From JAFEDN01 sp963712715 (GTDB lineage: Bacteria; Pseudomonadota; Gammaproteobacteria; Coxiellales; Coxiellaceae), in assembly GCA_963712715.1 (NCBI GenBank), contig CAVQJI010000009.1, forward strand, positions 62,001 to 126,000: a stretch of 64,000 nucleotides of DNA. Reading direction: 5' to 3'. The notes beneath the pieces are model-generated. The model ran no database searches, had not been told where the DNA came from, and saw only the letters and a program-made list of their open reading frames with translations. Positions within the stretch are counted from its first letter, which is position 1. Every line of letters starts with the position of its first letter. The position numbers and the translations under genes are program-made. Below are positions 32,988 through 42,228 of this stretch, one piece after another.

Positions 32988-34999
32988 ATGAGTAAGAAAC
33001 AATCTTTGGGAAATATCCATATAGACTATGAACTTGTTAACCTGAATAAAGTCGTTTATGCCCAGGAGGAAAAAGATCAATTATTAAAAAAGGGTCCGAT
33101 TCCAAAAATTGGGAAAAATGAAGCTTCTTTGTTGGTTGCGATTTGCCCCAGTTATACTTTCGACTTCACAAATTTATCATTGGTGGATCAGGTCCCACCG
33201 ATCAGCGGTAAAAATCTGGTTACATTAAAAACGCTTGCACAACAGAATCAGGTTATTTTATTTGTTGGAATATTTGAATTATTAACCCCGCTTGCTTTTC
33301 TCAGAGGAATTAGCGAGACAGCAGACCAACAAAAGATTACTCTTGAACATGCGAAAAAAGAAGTAGAAGTTAAAGCCCAGGAATTCGAAACGAAATTTAT
33401 GACGCAGGAAAAAGAAAGTATTTCTCTTATATTTTCCGATTTCTCGAACAAAGAAAAAAAATCAGAGGTTGTACCGCCATACCTATTAACTTCTCATGTA
33501 AGACAGAATCCACAATTTAAAGCAGTTCAGGAGCAAATTACAAAATTTTATTATGAAGATCAACCTGAAAGAACGCATGATCAGGTTAAATATCGTAAAG
33601 CTATTGATGTCTGTGTGGGTATGGCCACACAGCGTATTTTTAAAAATTTTTATGCAGCGCAAAAAGCTAAAAAATTTTATTGCAATGTAAAAGATGAAAA
33701 ATCTGACAAAGTATATGACCTTCCAACATTCCTGCGCAAATTAATGATAGAACACCTGTTGGATGAAATGGCGCTGATAATTGTTGCGGGACAAGAGTAC
33801 AACATTGATTACTTTGTTCATTATATTTCTCAGCTTGGAAAAAGCAAGGAAAATACAGAAATGGACCGGCTATTAGCTATGACCAGGCAGCTTTTTTTGC
33901 CCGAGCAGTTTTCAAATAAATTATTATGGCAGCCCATCCGGTTTGTGGAAAGAAATCAAAAAGTAGAAGAAGTGAAATTTACAAAGCCTTCAACTTCTCT
34001 TATGATGATTCCCGGAAAAAAAACAGATTTATCACCACTCCCAACGGGGCATTCAGGCAGTAGCGGTTCATCGGGTGGAAGTAGTTCATCAGCGGAGGAT
34101 AAATCACCGCTTTCCTCGAGCCCACGCAAAACATTTTTTACTTTAAGTGATACTGTCATTATGTCAAAAAATTCATGTGATGTTTTACCCGTTAAATCTA
34201 TAGGAATTACACCGCTTCCTGTGATTTCCGAAGTAAAACTAGATTTACCCAACTCCCATTAGGGCGTTCAAGCAGTGCCGGTTCATCGGGTGGTAGTTCA
34301 TCAGAGGAGGATAAATCATCACCGCTTTCTTCGAGCCCACCCAAAACTTTCGATCGGATCTCTTCTTCTGAAGAAGATAACTCACCCCTATCTTCACAAC
34401 CAGAATTTGTGACATTGGAACAACATATCTATGATCTTCTATATAGTACAGCTATTTCTTCCGATTCATGCGACTTACGGCGCGAGCTGATTGATACGTA
34501 TAAGAGAAACAATGAAGATGAGATCGATCACAATGAACCACTGATAAAATTAAAACGTACATCGTATGATCTTTTATGTAAGATGGCTCGTTCTCCATGG
34601 AATCAAAAGAAACGTTTAAATGTTATTGATGTACTTCTCAAGAAGGGCGATTTGCCTGAAAACAAGACGAGTGATCTGTCGTTGACTCGGAATACGTCTA
34701 TTCAAGCTGATATTGAAATAAAAAAAACATTCGTACAAACTATTCCCTTGCAAACAAAAGTAGCTTCTAATATAAATGCAATTTTTCATATTGATCAGTC
34801 TACGCCGCCATCTGAAAGCAAAAAAATGCAATCATTACCTCCCTCACCTCCGCAAGCGCACCATTACCCCCGGTCCTCATCTCCTTCTCAGAAAGGATAT
34901 GGACTTTATAATAGCTATCCCAGCGGCCATAAATGGAAGCCCAAAGACAACCCGTCAGGAACCAGGCTTCGCACTTCAAGTCATTCGAACATTAAATAA
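32988..34999 (+). pseudogene. Serine-rich candidate effector, split by a frameshift
   Basis: Not recognised. The first part (424 residues to a stop at 34260) has no signal peptide. Residues about 1-340 are mixed globular, then a Ser/Gly/Asp-rich linker begins (GHSGSSGSSGGSSSSAEDKS). About 225 bp later the DNA repeats that linker (GSSGGSSSEEDKSSPLSSSP) in another frame, which stays open through HIYDLLYSTAISSD and a Pro/Ser/His-rich tail to 34999. Restoring one base near 34245-34260 would give a protein of about 670 residues with a duplicated linker. It could be an effector, or the second part could be a separate gene starting at GTG 34409. Confidence 0.55.
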
Positions 35000-35013
35000 A
35001 AAAACATTACTTT

Positions 35014-37077
35014 ATGAGTTCACAACAGGCGTTACCCAATATTTATTTAATGAGCCTTTTGAATGCCCATTACCAGGGATTGCATGTTTACTGGACTAAT
35101 AAAGAAAATCAGATCTTGCTGTGTAATGTCAGTCAGGCGCATTACCTTGGATTTAGTGATCCCAGTGAGTTATACGGCAAGAATTTATTGGAAATAGCGG
35201 AAATATGCCATCAGGATAAAGAGCAGATTCATAAAATTCAAAATAATAATTTACAAATCATGACTACGCGACAACCGGCTGTTTTTGAAGAGCAATTTGA
35301 TTATGATGGGAAGTCCGTATTTTTTATGTCTTACAAAGCGCCATTTTACGATGAGCACGGTAATGTTCAGGGGATATTTGGTATCTCCCACGACATTACC
35401 GAGATGAAAAATGCCCGGCTTGATCTGGAAAAATCAAAACATGCTACGGATTTTTACCTGGAGAGCATTTTAATGTCCTCACCCAGTAATATTTACTGGT
35501 TGGATAAGGAAGGCCGCTCTCTGGGATATAATGACCAGCAGGTAAAGCATTTAGGATTGAAGAGCCGTACTCAGGCCTTGGGAAAAACAATTTTTGATGT
35601 AGCGGACATGATGGGTTGGGATCCTGAAGTGGCCAGGAAAATCCGCGAGGATGATTTAGCCGTGATGGATTCACGCCAACCTTCTATACACCGTGAAACG
35701 GTCTTTATTAACGGCGAGGAAAGAATCTACTTAGCCGGCAAATCGCCGATGTTTGACGACAAAAATGAAGTGATCGGAATTCTGGGAATCTCCACCGATA
35801 TTACCGAGCAGGTCCAGGTTGAAAAAAAACTGGAAATTGCCAGACAAAAAGCCGAAGCCAGCAATCGCGCCAAAACCCAATTTGTCAGTAACATCAGCCA
35901 CGATATCCGTACCCCTCTTGTGGGGATTCAGGGCATAGCCAGTTGGCTGATGGAACGGGTACCCATGGAGTTACGCGAGGAGGTACAGGCGCTCGTCAAC
36001 ACTAGCGATGAGTTACTCATCCTGCTCAATAGCGTGATTAATTTAGCGAAACTGGAAGACGATGAGCAAACGGAAATTAAACAGGAAGTCTTTGATTGTC
36101 AGTTATTAATTAACAAACTGATCGTTTTGTTTGGGCCAGTCGCCAAACAAAGAGGCTTAATTCTTGAAGCAATTTATGCGGAAGACATTCCCAAAAAATT
36201 TATCAGCGATACTCTTCTTGTTCAGCGTTCCATATTAAATTTAGTCAGCAACGCTCTTAAATTTACCGAGCAGGGACATGTCATCGTGCGGGTCCAAAAA
36301 AATGAGTCCGCACCGAATCCCGGTGAACAGATTTATCCCTTACAGATTATAGTGGAAGACACTGGCATTGGCATTGCTCCTGAAGCACAAACAGAAATAT
36401 TTGAGAAATTTTATCGAGCCACGCCTTCTTTTCAGGGAAAATATCGCGGCAGTGGTTTGGGTTTGTCGATTGTGGCGCGTTTCGTGAGTAAACTCGGTGG
36501 CAATGTGGAAGTCAGTAGTGAGTTAGGGAAGGGCTCGCGTTTTATTATCAGTTTACCTCTAAAAATTGCTGACGATGCTTCCGGAATAGCGGTTAAAAAT
36601 CCTGATGACTATGCCAGTGATCATGCCGTGGCCATCCATAACGAGATTATGCCTAATAAATTAAAAATTGAGCAGGTATTTCCAGAAGGAATGACAGCCT
36701 CCCAACAATCGCGAATATTACTGGTCGAAGATAACTCTCTTATTCAAAAAGGGGTGACCCATACTTTGAATAAATTGAATTGTTTTGTGGAGATTGCCGC
36801 AAATGGGACGCAGGCGCTGGAAATGGCGGCGACTCGCCAATACGATTTAATTTTTATGGACATCGGCCTTCCTGACTACGATGGTCTTTGGGTAAGCCAG
36901 CAAATTCGTCAATTGCCCTTTCCACACGGTCAAACGCCCATCGTGGCGCTGACTGCGCACATCGATCAGAAGTATGAAGATGTTTGTACAGAGGCTGGCA
37001 TGAATAAAATAATCGTAAAACCGCTCAGTTTAGTAGAAGCGCAACACTGCCTGGACCGTTTTGTCAAAATCAGTTAA
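35014..37077 (+). CDS. Soluble hybrid histidine kinase with two PAS domains
   Basis: The 687-residue protein has no membrane segment. Domains in order are PAS about 15-130 and 150-265 (both ending in GI-GIS-DITE), HisKA with the phosphorylated His in FVSNISHDIRTP (H296), HATPase_c with NLVSNALKFTEQG, DTGIGIAP and GSGLGLSIVARF (about 400-520), and a C-terminal receiver with ILLVEDNSL, the Asp in FMDIGLPDYDG and the conserved Lys in IIVKPLS. A histidine phosphotransfer domain is lacking; a free-standing Hpt protein is encoded at 53.97 kb. The signal is unknown. Confidence 0.93.
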   Translation: MSSQQALPNIYLMSLLNAHYQGLHVYWTNKENQILLCNVSQAHYLGFSDPSELYGKNLLEIAEICHQDKEQIHKIQNNNLQIMTTRQPAVFEEQFDYDGKSVFFMSYKAPFYDEHGNVQGIFGISHDITEMKNARLDLEKSKHATDFYLESILMSSPSNIYWLDKEGRSLGYNDQQVKHLGLKSRTQALGKTIFDVADMMGWDPEVARKIREDDLAVMDSRQPSIHRETVFINGEERIYLAGKSPMFDDKNEVIGILGISTDITEQVQVEKKLEIARQKAEASNRAKTQFVSNISHDIRTPLVGIQGIASWLMERVPMELREEVQALVNTSDELLILLNSVINLAKLEDDEQTEIKQEVFDCQLLINKLIVLFGPVAKQRGLILEAIYAEDIPKKFISDTLLVQRSILNLVSNALKFTEQGHVIVRVQKNESAPNPGEQIYPLQIIVEDTGIGIAPEAQTEIFEKFYRATPSFQGKYRGSGLGLSIVARFVSKLGGNVEVSSELGKGSRFIISLPLKIADDASGIAVKNPDDYASDHAVAIHNEIMPNKLKIEQVFPEGMTASQQSRILLVEDNSLIQKGVTHTLNKLNCFVEIAANGTQALEMAATRQYDLIFMDIGLPDYDGLWVSQQIRQLPFPHGQTPIVALTAHIDQKYEDVCTEAGMNKIIVKPLSLVEAQHCLDRFVKIS

Positions 37078-37086
37078 CATGCGGAT

Positions 37087-37845
37087 ATGCGAATTCCTTT
37101 AATTGCCGGCAATTGGAAGATGAATGGCTCAAAGGCCAGTATCCAGTTGCTGCTACAAGCCTTACTGCAAAACCGCGAACGTTTTAAAGAGGTGGAACTG
37201 GCGGTATTTCCGCCGTTTGTCTACCTGGAACAGGTCAGTGAGTATTTACAGGGGTCGCCGGTCGCCTTTGGAGCGCAGAATGTTTCCAATGAGGAGTTTG
37301 GTGCTTTTACCGGTGAAATTTCCGCGGCGATGCTCAATGATTTTCAATGCCATTATGTCATTGCGGGTCATTCCGAACGCCGGACTTTATTTGGCGAAAC
37401 CGATCAGCAAGTCGGCGCAAAATTCGCAGCGGCTCTGAAGGCCGGTTTGCGGCCTATCCTATGCGTAGGCGAAACCCTGGAGGAACGCCAGACTGGCGCC
37501 ACTCTGCGGGTCATCGAACGACAGCTTGCAGTTGCGCTAAAATTAGCTGATAATCTTTCTGATTTATCTGCCGCGGTTATCGCTTATGAGCCGGTTTGGG
37601 CAATTGGGACAGGCCAGATTGCGACGCCCAAACAGGCGCAGGAAGTGCACCACGCCATTCGGGTTCAGCTTGACCGGCACTCTGCCCGTTTGGGCGAAGG
37701 GGTCAGAATTATCTACGGCGGCAGTGTAAAATCCGGGAACGCCGCGGCGCTTTTTGCCGAGGCTGATATTGATGGGGCCTTGGTGGGCGGGGCTTCATTG
37801 CAGGTTAATGAATTTATAGAGATTGCGGAACAATGCAAGCGTTAA
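37087..37845 (+). CDS. tpiA: Triosephosphate isomerase
   Basis: TpiA interconverts dihydroxyacetone phosphate and glyceraldehyde 3-phosphate. The 252-residue product has the active-site Asn-Lys in AGNWKMNGS near residue 9, the catalytic His in VIAGHSERR near 95, the catalytic Glu in AYEPVWAIGTG near 165 (loop 6) and YGGSVKSGNAAALF near 210. Length is typical. Its last bases overlap the start of secG by 13 bp, the conserved tpiA-secG pair. Glycolysis or gluconeogenesis is therefore retained at this step. Confidence 0.98.
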   Translation: MRIPLIAGNWKMNGSKASIQLLLQALLQNRERFKEVELAVFPPFVYLEQVSEYLQGSPVAFGAQNVSNEEFGAFTGEISAAMLNDFQCHYVIAGHSERRTLFGETDQQVGAKFAAALKAGLRPILCVGETLEERQTGATLRVIERQLAVALKLADNLSDLSAAVIAYEPVWAIGTGQIATPKQAQEVHHAIRVQLDRHSARLGEGVRIIYGGSVKSGNAAALFAEADIDGALVGGASLQVNEFIEIAEQCKR

Positions 37846-38192
37846 TTTTAATTATTCATGTGTTAGTAGCCATTGCGATTATCATTTTGGTATTATTGCA
37901 ACACGGCAAAGGCGCCGACGCCGGCGCTGCGTTTGGCAGTGGCGCTTCCAGCACCATGTTTGGCAGTGCCGGTTCGATGAGTTTTTTCATGAAGCTGACC
38001 GCCTTACTCGCCGCCATTTTTTTCATCACCAGTTTAACATTAAGCTATTTAGCCTCGCACCGGCAGCCGCGCACCCTGCAGCTTCTGAACGCCCCAGCCT
38101 CGACGGCTCCCGCGCCAGCAGCTCCCGCCCAGCCGCCCGTGCCAACCCAACCCGCGCAGCCTACAACACCCGCCGCGCCGGTTTCAAAATAG
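37833..38192 (+). CDS. secG: Preprotein translocase subunit SecG
   Basis: SecG assists SecYEG during SecA-driven export. The 119-residue product has two membrane helices (residues about 2-20 and 52-73), with the conserved linker VLLQHGKGADAGAAFGSGAS between them. The C-terminal 35 residues form a Pro/Ala-rich tail (PASTAPAPAAPAQPP), longer than in E. coli but common in Legionellales. It overlaps tpiA. A tRNA-Leu gene follows nine bases after the stop, as in many gammaproteobacteria. Confidence 0.95.
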   Translation: MQALILIIHVLVAIAIIILVLLQHGKGADAGAAFGSGASSTMFGSAGSMSFFMKLTALLAAIFFITSLTLSYLASHRQPRTLQLLNAPASTAPAPAAPAQPPVPTQPAQPTTPAAPVSK

Positions 38193-38200
38193 ACAGGATT

Positions 38201-38282
38201 GCCGGAGTGGTGAAATTGGTATACACGCAGGCTTGAGGTGTCTGTGGCGCAAGCCTTGCCGGTTCGAGTCCGGCCTTCGGCA
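38201..38282 (+). tRNA. tRNA-Leu(GAG)
   Basis: An 82-nt class II tRNA: GCCGGAG pairs with CTTCGGC (one G-T pair), D arm GTGGTGAAATTGGTATACAC, anticodon stem-loop CAGGC-TTGAGGT-GTCTG with anticodon GAG, a long variable region TGGCGCAAGCCTT, and T arm GCCGGTTCGAGTCCGGC. CCA is not encoded. It follows secG closely. Confidence 0.95.
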
Positions 38283-38349
38283 TTAAATCTCGTAGCAGTC
38301 ATTTCTGATTTGAACCCATTTGCAGAGTCAATATTTTAAAGATTCGCCA

Positions 38350-38398
38350 GCCATTCACGCTGAGTACAGCGTTCATGGATTCCTTACCCGATGGGGGT
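38350..38398. repeat. Repeat family B fragment
   Basis: An imperfect hairpin CATTCACGCTG, AGTA, CAGCGTTCATG is followed by TTACCCGATGGGGG, the complement of the CCCCCATCGGGTAA end of family B. The middle of the element is missing. It lies in the 275-bp gap between tRNA-Leu and the IS66 genes, which otherwise holds no gene. Confidence 0.55.
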
Positions 38399-38557
38399 TG
38401 AAGGTGTGCTTCCGGCAGAGTTGCGTGCACTAATTTAATTTTCGCCTTATCATAGAGTTCCACAGCATAATTTCCAGACTTCCGGCAAGCGTGCGTGATT
38501 TTCCATGGTTCGCTTCGCTATGCTCATGGCTCCATTCATTGATTATAAGGAGCAACG

Positions 38558-38974
38558 ATGACTACGAACACTCAAGTTCATTTAGACCACTTAACTTTGG
38601 ATTCGGTTAAACAGGTTTTTGATAACTGGCGCAAAAAGCCACAACGTGAGAAAGCCATTCCTCTCGACCTTTGGCGGCAAGTCGTCCAACTGATTCCGCA
38701 TTATCGACAACGCCAGATATTAAAGACACTGAGACTCAACCATGCCCAACTGCGCAAACATCTCGATTTAATCACTCAGCGCTCATCAGAGCCTCACTCG
38801 GTTGAGCAGACACCATCGGCTCAGCCACCCACTTCTTTTGTTAAAGCTTTTTTACCGCCTACTGCCGATCAGACTTATCAAGTCGAATGCCAACGACCGG
38901 ATGGCGCACAGTTAACCATTAAAAATCTGGATTCCAACGGACTCAGTATGCTCATTCAACACTGGAAGTTTTAA
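38558..38974 (+). CDS. tnpA: IS66-family accessory protein TnpA
   Basis: The 138-residue protein resembles the small first protein of IS66 elements, which is needed for transposition with TnpB. Supporting positions are IPLDLWRQVVQLIPHYRQ near residue 40 and the C-terminal QVECQRPDGAQLTIKNLDSN. AAGGAGCAACG precedes the ATG. It is separated from tnpB by 2 bp, the normal IS66 arrangement. The matching transposase TnpC is present but on the other strand. Confidence 0.85.
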   Translation: MTTNTQVHLDHLTLDSVKQVFDNWRKKPQREKAIPLDLWRQVVQLIPHYRQRQILKTLRLNHAQLRKHLDLITQRSSEPHSVEQTPSAQPPTSFVKAFLPPTADQTYQVECQRPDGAQLTIKNLDSNGLSMLIQHWKF

Positions 38975-38976
38975 CC

Positions 38977-39420
38977 ATGTTAGCACTCACACCCACGCAA
39001 CCTTTGCTGCTCGCCATCCAGCCCGCTGACTTCAGGAAAGGTATTGATTCTCTCGTCGCACTTTGCCGCCAACAACTCCAACAGGATCCTTTTTCCGGCA
39101 TCGTGTTTGTCTTTACCAATAAAAACCGTACGGCTATTAAGGCTTTAGTCTTTGATGGTACCGGGTTTTGGCTTTGCCTTAAACGATTTTCCGCGGGAAA
39201 ATTAAAATGGTGGCCGACAACTCCTGAAGATTCCCATCGCATTAAACCGGTTGAACTGCTCATTTTATTCAACCAGGGTCATCCCCTCCAGGCTCGATTA
39301 TCCGAACCCTGGCGACGGGTCACTCCCTCTATTCCCACACCCGTTATGCCGCCAGGCGAAAACACAGGCTTTCCAAAGTCTTCCGGTAACGCCACGGCAG
39401 CCACTCTTGCGGGTTTTTAA
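38977..39420 (+). CDS. tnpB: IS66-family accessory protein TnpB (Orf2)
   Basis: TnpB of IS66 elements is about 115 residues. This reading matches through residue 112: AIQPADFRKGIDSLVALCRQ, GIVFVFTNKNRTAIKALVFD and GTGFWLCLKRFSAGKLKWWP. The last 35 or so codons, from PTPVMPPGENTG, lie over the 3' end of the opposed tnpC and are not TnpB-like, so the original stop was lost. The genuine part ends near 39315-39340. The breakpoint to inverted sequence is therefore about 39.33 kb. Confidence 0.85.
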   Translation: MLALTPTQPLLLAIQPADFRKGIDSLVALCRQQLQQDPFSGIVFVFTNKNRTAIKALVFDGTGFWLCLKRFSAGKLKWWPTTPEDSHRIKPVELLILFNQGHPLQARLSEPWRRVTPSIPTPVMPPGENTGFPKSSGNATAATLAGF

Positions 39421-41059
39421 ACACCAGCGATTTGTATTCTTGCAAAGCCACCAGATAATCAAACGGATTTTCTCCCGCCAACGCCGCCGTTTGGATAAGG
39501 CTAGTCAAAATATTGCTGATGGCTGCACCGTGCCGGGTTTTATAAAACATCGCCGCTTTACGTACTCGAATAGGTATTTTGAGGGCCCTTTCGACGATAT
39601 TATTGTCAATCGGCGCGCCGGGCACAATTAAGAAGCGCCTCAGCGCTTTCCAGTGTTTTAACAAATAACGCATTGCTTTTCCCAGTGAACTGTTCGGCTC
39701 CACCTGTTTCTCCGCTAACTGGGCTTTCAGCCACCGATTCAGTTCCAGCATGACCGGTTTGCTGTGTTGGCGATGATAACGCCAGCGTTCCATCGATGAC
39801 ATCCCTTGTGTTTTTTCCTCTACCTCAAACACCACCGCCAAAGATTTCATCACCTTTAAACACGGTTCAGGGAAAAAATCCAACAAATCCCGGAACTTTC
39901 TGAAGCCATGACCCAGGCAGTTACACAGGATCGTTTTAAATGATTTCGGAATATTCACAGGCAAAGCATCGCACATCTGGATAATCGCTGGTTTAGTACT
40001 GTCACGATGGCGCAGTATTTGCTCTAAATTTTCTCCTGCGTGGCGTTTTCCCGTATAGTATAAGGCGATGGTATGACCTTCGGCTTTGGCAATAATGCAA
40101 CTGGTATGCATGCCGGGGCGGTTCTTGTCGGGATTAGCCTTATTCTCTTGCATGATCGATAATATCTTTACCGTGGTATCATCATTGTGAACTAATTCCC
40201 CATTGGCCGCTTTTTTTTCTAAAATATTCACCACCGGATAGGCCGCATCGGCCACGGATTCTACCAGCTCAAACTGCGTGGCATCAGGCAAGGGAAATCC
40301 TAATAATCGTTGCACATTTTCCTGACGATAAAATGGAACCGCCACATAATATTTTTGAATAGCCAATTGTGCCTTGAACGCATGATCATATTTTTCCTTC
40401 GGTGCATTCGGTGGTAACGGAGCAGTTACCACCTCGCCGCACAAATTACAACGTAACTTATCTAACAGATAACGGTGAACCGTCGCCAGGGCGTTACCGG
40501 TGATGCGGATCACCACGCCAGGATGCTTGAGCGGATACAGATGGCCACCACAGCCATCGGGACACTCATTACCCGCTTGGAATATGTCCAAAGCGATCGG
40601 AATGTTAATGGCCGTGATGTAGGCGGCTTGTCCGATGCGACCATGCCCTTTGCGGGTATTGCGGGTGGTTTCCGGTGTAGGCTGGGCTACCAGATCGCTG
40701 GGTGGGTTGTCGCCACTCGTGCCCGTGTCGCCGGGAGGAGAATCGGCGTTTCCCTCTGCATTCGACGAGGTAGACGACTCTACTGATTTTTCCAGAGGAT
40801 TCGAAGAATTTTTATTGTCTTTCTTTTTTTTCTTCCTGGAGTGACTCCCACCTTCGCCGAATAACATGCGCTGAAGGTTGCGAATACTAATGTTTTTTTC
40901 GCGAATCGCTTCGGGTAACCAGGTCGCAAATTCAATGCAACCAATCATCAAGTCTTGCGTTTCTTTGCTTAAATTACTGGTTTGAATTTCACGAACCGCT
41001 GCATCTAATTCTTCGCGTGATTTATTGATAATCATCGGCAATTGATGGGTAATATTCAA
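39344..41059 (-). CDS. tnpC: IS66-family transposase TnpC, opposite to tnpAB
   Basis: The 571-residue DDE transposase has the IS66 layout: an N-terminal helical region and linker with KKKKKDNKNSSN, a zinc-finger-like block (CPDGCGGHLYP and LRCNLCGEVV), HNDDTTVKILSI with the first Asp near residue 283, QMCDALPVN with the second Asp, and the catalytic Glu in DNNIVERALKIPIRV near 497. The frame is intact. In IS66 elements tnpC normally follows tnpB on the same strand; here it faces it. No convincing terminal inverted repeats were found, so mobility is doubtful. Confidence 0.92.
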   Translation of the reverse strand: MNITHQLPMIINKSREELDAAVREIQTSNLSKETQDLMIGCIEFATWLPEAIREKNISIRNLQRMLFGEGGSHSRKKKKKDNKNSSNPLEKSVESSTSSNAEGNADSPPGDTGTSGDNPPSDLVAQPTPETTRNTRKGHGRIGQAAYITAINIPIALDIFQAGNECPDGCGGHLYPLKHPGVVIRITGNALATVHRYLLDKLRCNLCGEVVTAPLPPNAPKEKYDHAFKAQLAIQKYYVAVPFYRQENVQRLLGFPLPDATQFELVESVADAAYPVVNILEKKAANGELVHNDDTTVKILSIMQENKANPDKNRPGMHTSCIIAKAEGHTIALYYTGKRHAGENLEQILRHRDSTKPAIIQMCDALPVNIPKSFKTILCNCLGHGFRKFRDLLDFFPEPCLKVMKSLAVVFEVEEKTQGMSSMERWRYHRQHSKPVMLELNRWLKAQLAEKQVEPNSSLGKAMRYLLKHWKALRRFLIVPGAPIDNNIVERALKIPIRVRKAAMFYKTRHGAAISNILTSLIQTAALAGENPFDYLVALQEYKSLVFKNPQEWLPWRYRKTLESLCFRLAA

Positions 41060-41227
41060 ATGATCTTCCTTTTATCTTCATGATGACAATCCTGTCATTG
41101 GCGAGAGTTTGTATCAGAATATTTTAAAAATCAAGCATTTTCACCCATTCTTGCAAGAAAATGGACGCTGCGCAAACTCATCATAATTGAAAAATTTAAT
41201 TACGGCACGCATGGTCGCCGGAAGGGC

Positions 41228-41343
41228 ACGGTTGAAGGGGGAGAGAGCGGAGCGTCTCCCCCTTCATTCCGAGCATCGGCTCCGCCGAGCGGAGGATATA
41301 AACCAGGAAGCGGTTCTCGCTGTACTCAGCGAGAACCGCTGGC
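41228..41343. repeat. Multi-hairpin repeat family B, copy 4 (inverted), in the gap before nuoA
   Basis: Read on the minus strand: AGCGGTTCTCGCTG, loop AGTA, CAGCGAGAACCGCT (perfect), CTCGGCGGAGCCGATG, then GGGGGAGACGCTCC...TCTCCCCC. The 3' part after the second stem is missing. It ends 33 bp before the nuoA ATG and fills most of the 317-bp gap 41060-41376, which otherwise holds no gene. Confidence 0.85.
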
Positions 41344-41376
41344 TTTTTGTTGCAAAAAATTTTATGATTAGCGCCT

Positions 41377-41733
41377 ATGTTAACTCAATATTTTCCAGTA
41401 TTAATCTTTATGGTGGTTGCCGTGGCTTTGGGAGTTATTGCCTATACGGCAGGCGGAATTTTAGGGCCGCATCGTCCTTACAAAGCTAAATTATCGCCTT
41501 ATGAATGCGGTTTCGATAACTTTGAAGACGCGCGCCTGCCTTTTGACGTCCGTTTTTATCTGGTTGCCATTTTATTTATCATCTTCGACCTCGAAACCGC
41601 CTTTATCTTCCCATGGGCTCTGGTTCTGCGCCACATTGGCTGGACAGGGTTCGGCGCCATGATGCTGTTCCTGGGAATTTTAATTGTAGGGTTTATCTAC
41701 GAGTGGAAAAAAGGCGCCCTGGAATGGGAGTAG
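41377..41733 (+). CDS. nuoA: NADH-quinone oxidoreductase subunit A
   Basis: NuoA is a small membrane subunit of complex I at the junction with the peripheral arm. The 118-residue product has three membrane helices (about 5-27, 62-82, 90-110) and the conserved KLSPYECGFDNFEDARLPFD near residue 35 and YLVAILFIIFDLETAFIFPW near 65. The frame is intact and opens a nuoA-I run, but the membrane subunits nuoJ-N do not follow. Repeat B4 lies directly upstream. Confidence 0.95.
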   Translation: MLTQYFPVLIFMVVAVALGVIAYTAGGILGPHRPYKAKLSPYECGFDNFEDARLPFDVRFYLVAILFIIFDLETAFIFPWALVLRHIGWTGFGAMMLFLGILIVGFIYEWKKGALEWE

Positions 41734-41737
41734 AACG

Positions 41738-42220
41738 ATGAATTTACAAGAAAAATTAGCCGGAAATGGCTTTATCGTGACGTCTGTGGACTCGCTCATT
41801 AAATGGGCGCAGGGCGGTTCCATGTGGCCGATGACCTTTGGCCTCGCCTGTTGCGCCGTGGAAATGATGCACGCGGGGGCAGCCCGGTATGATCTTGACC
41901 GCTTCGGCGTGGTTTTTCGGCCAAGTCCCCGGCAGTCCGACGTCATGATCGTCGCCGGCACGTTATGCAATAAAATGGCGCCGGCATTGCGTAAAGTTTA
42001 TGATCAGATGCCCGAACCACGCTGGGTGATTTCAATGGGTTCCTGCGCCAACGGCGGGGGTTATTATCATTACGCTTATTCCGTCGTCCGTGGTTGTGAC
42101 CGAATCGTGCCGGTTGATATCTATGTTCCGGGTTGTCCGCCGACGGCCGAAGCCCTGGTGTATGGCGTTATTCAATTACAAAATAAAATTAAACGGCGCA
42201 ACGTGATCAAGCGAGATTGA
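41738..42220 (+). CDS. nuoB: NADH-quinone oxidoreductase subunit B
   Basis: NuoB carries the N2 iron-sulphur cluster that passes electrons to quinone. The 160-residue product has the tandem-cysteine motif GLACCAVEMM near residue 36, a cysteine in AGTLCNKMAP, and the remaining ligands in SMGSCANGGGYYHYAYSVV and VPGCPPTAEAL. Length and frame are intact. It lies 4 bp after nuoA. Whether it still works depends on nuoF-H and nuoJ-N, which are damaged or absent here. Confidence 0.96.
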   Translation: MNLQEKLAGNGFIVTSVDSLIKWAQGGSMWPMTFGLACCAVEMMHAGAARYDLDRFGVVFRPSPRQSDVMIVAGTLCNKMAPALRKVYDQMPEPRWVISMGSCANGGGYYHYAYSVVRGCDRIVPVDIYVPGCPPTAEALVYGVIQLQNKIKRRNVIKRD

Positions 42221-42228
42221 GGAAAACT

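Noticed and set aside
39316..39420. C-terminal 35 residues of the tnpB reading
   Set aside because: They lie opposite the tnpC coding end and do not resemble TnpB; probably a read-through artefact of the inversion.
38331..41127. AATATTTTAAA on both sides of the IS66 genes as a target-site duplication
   Set aside because: The match is 11 bases of pure A/T, IS66 elements normally duplicate 8 bp, and no terminal inverted repeats lie next to it.
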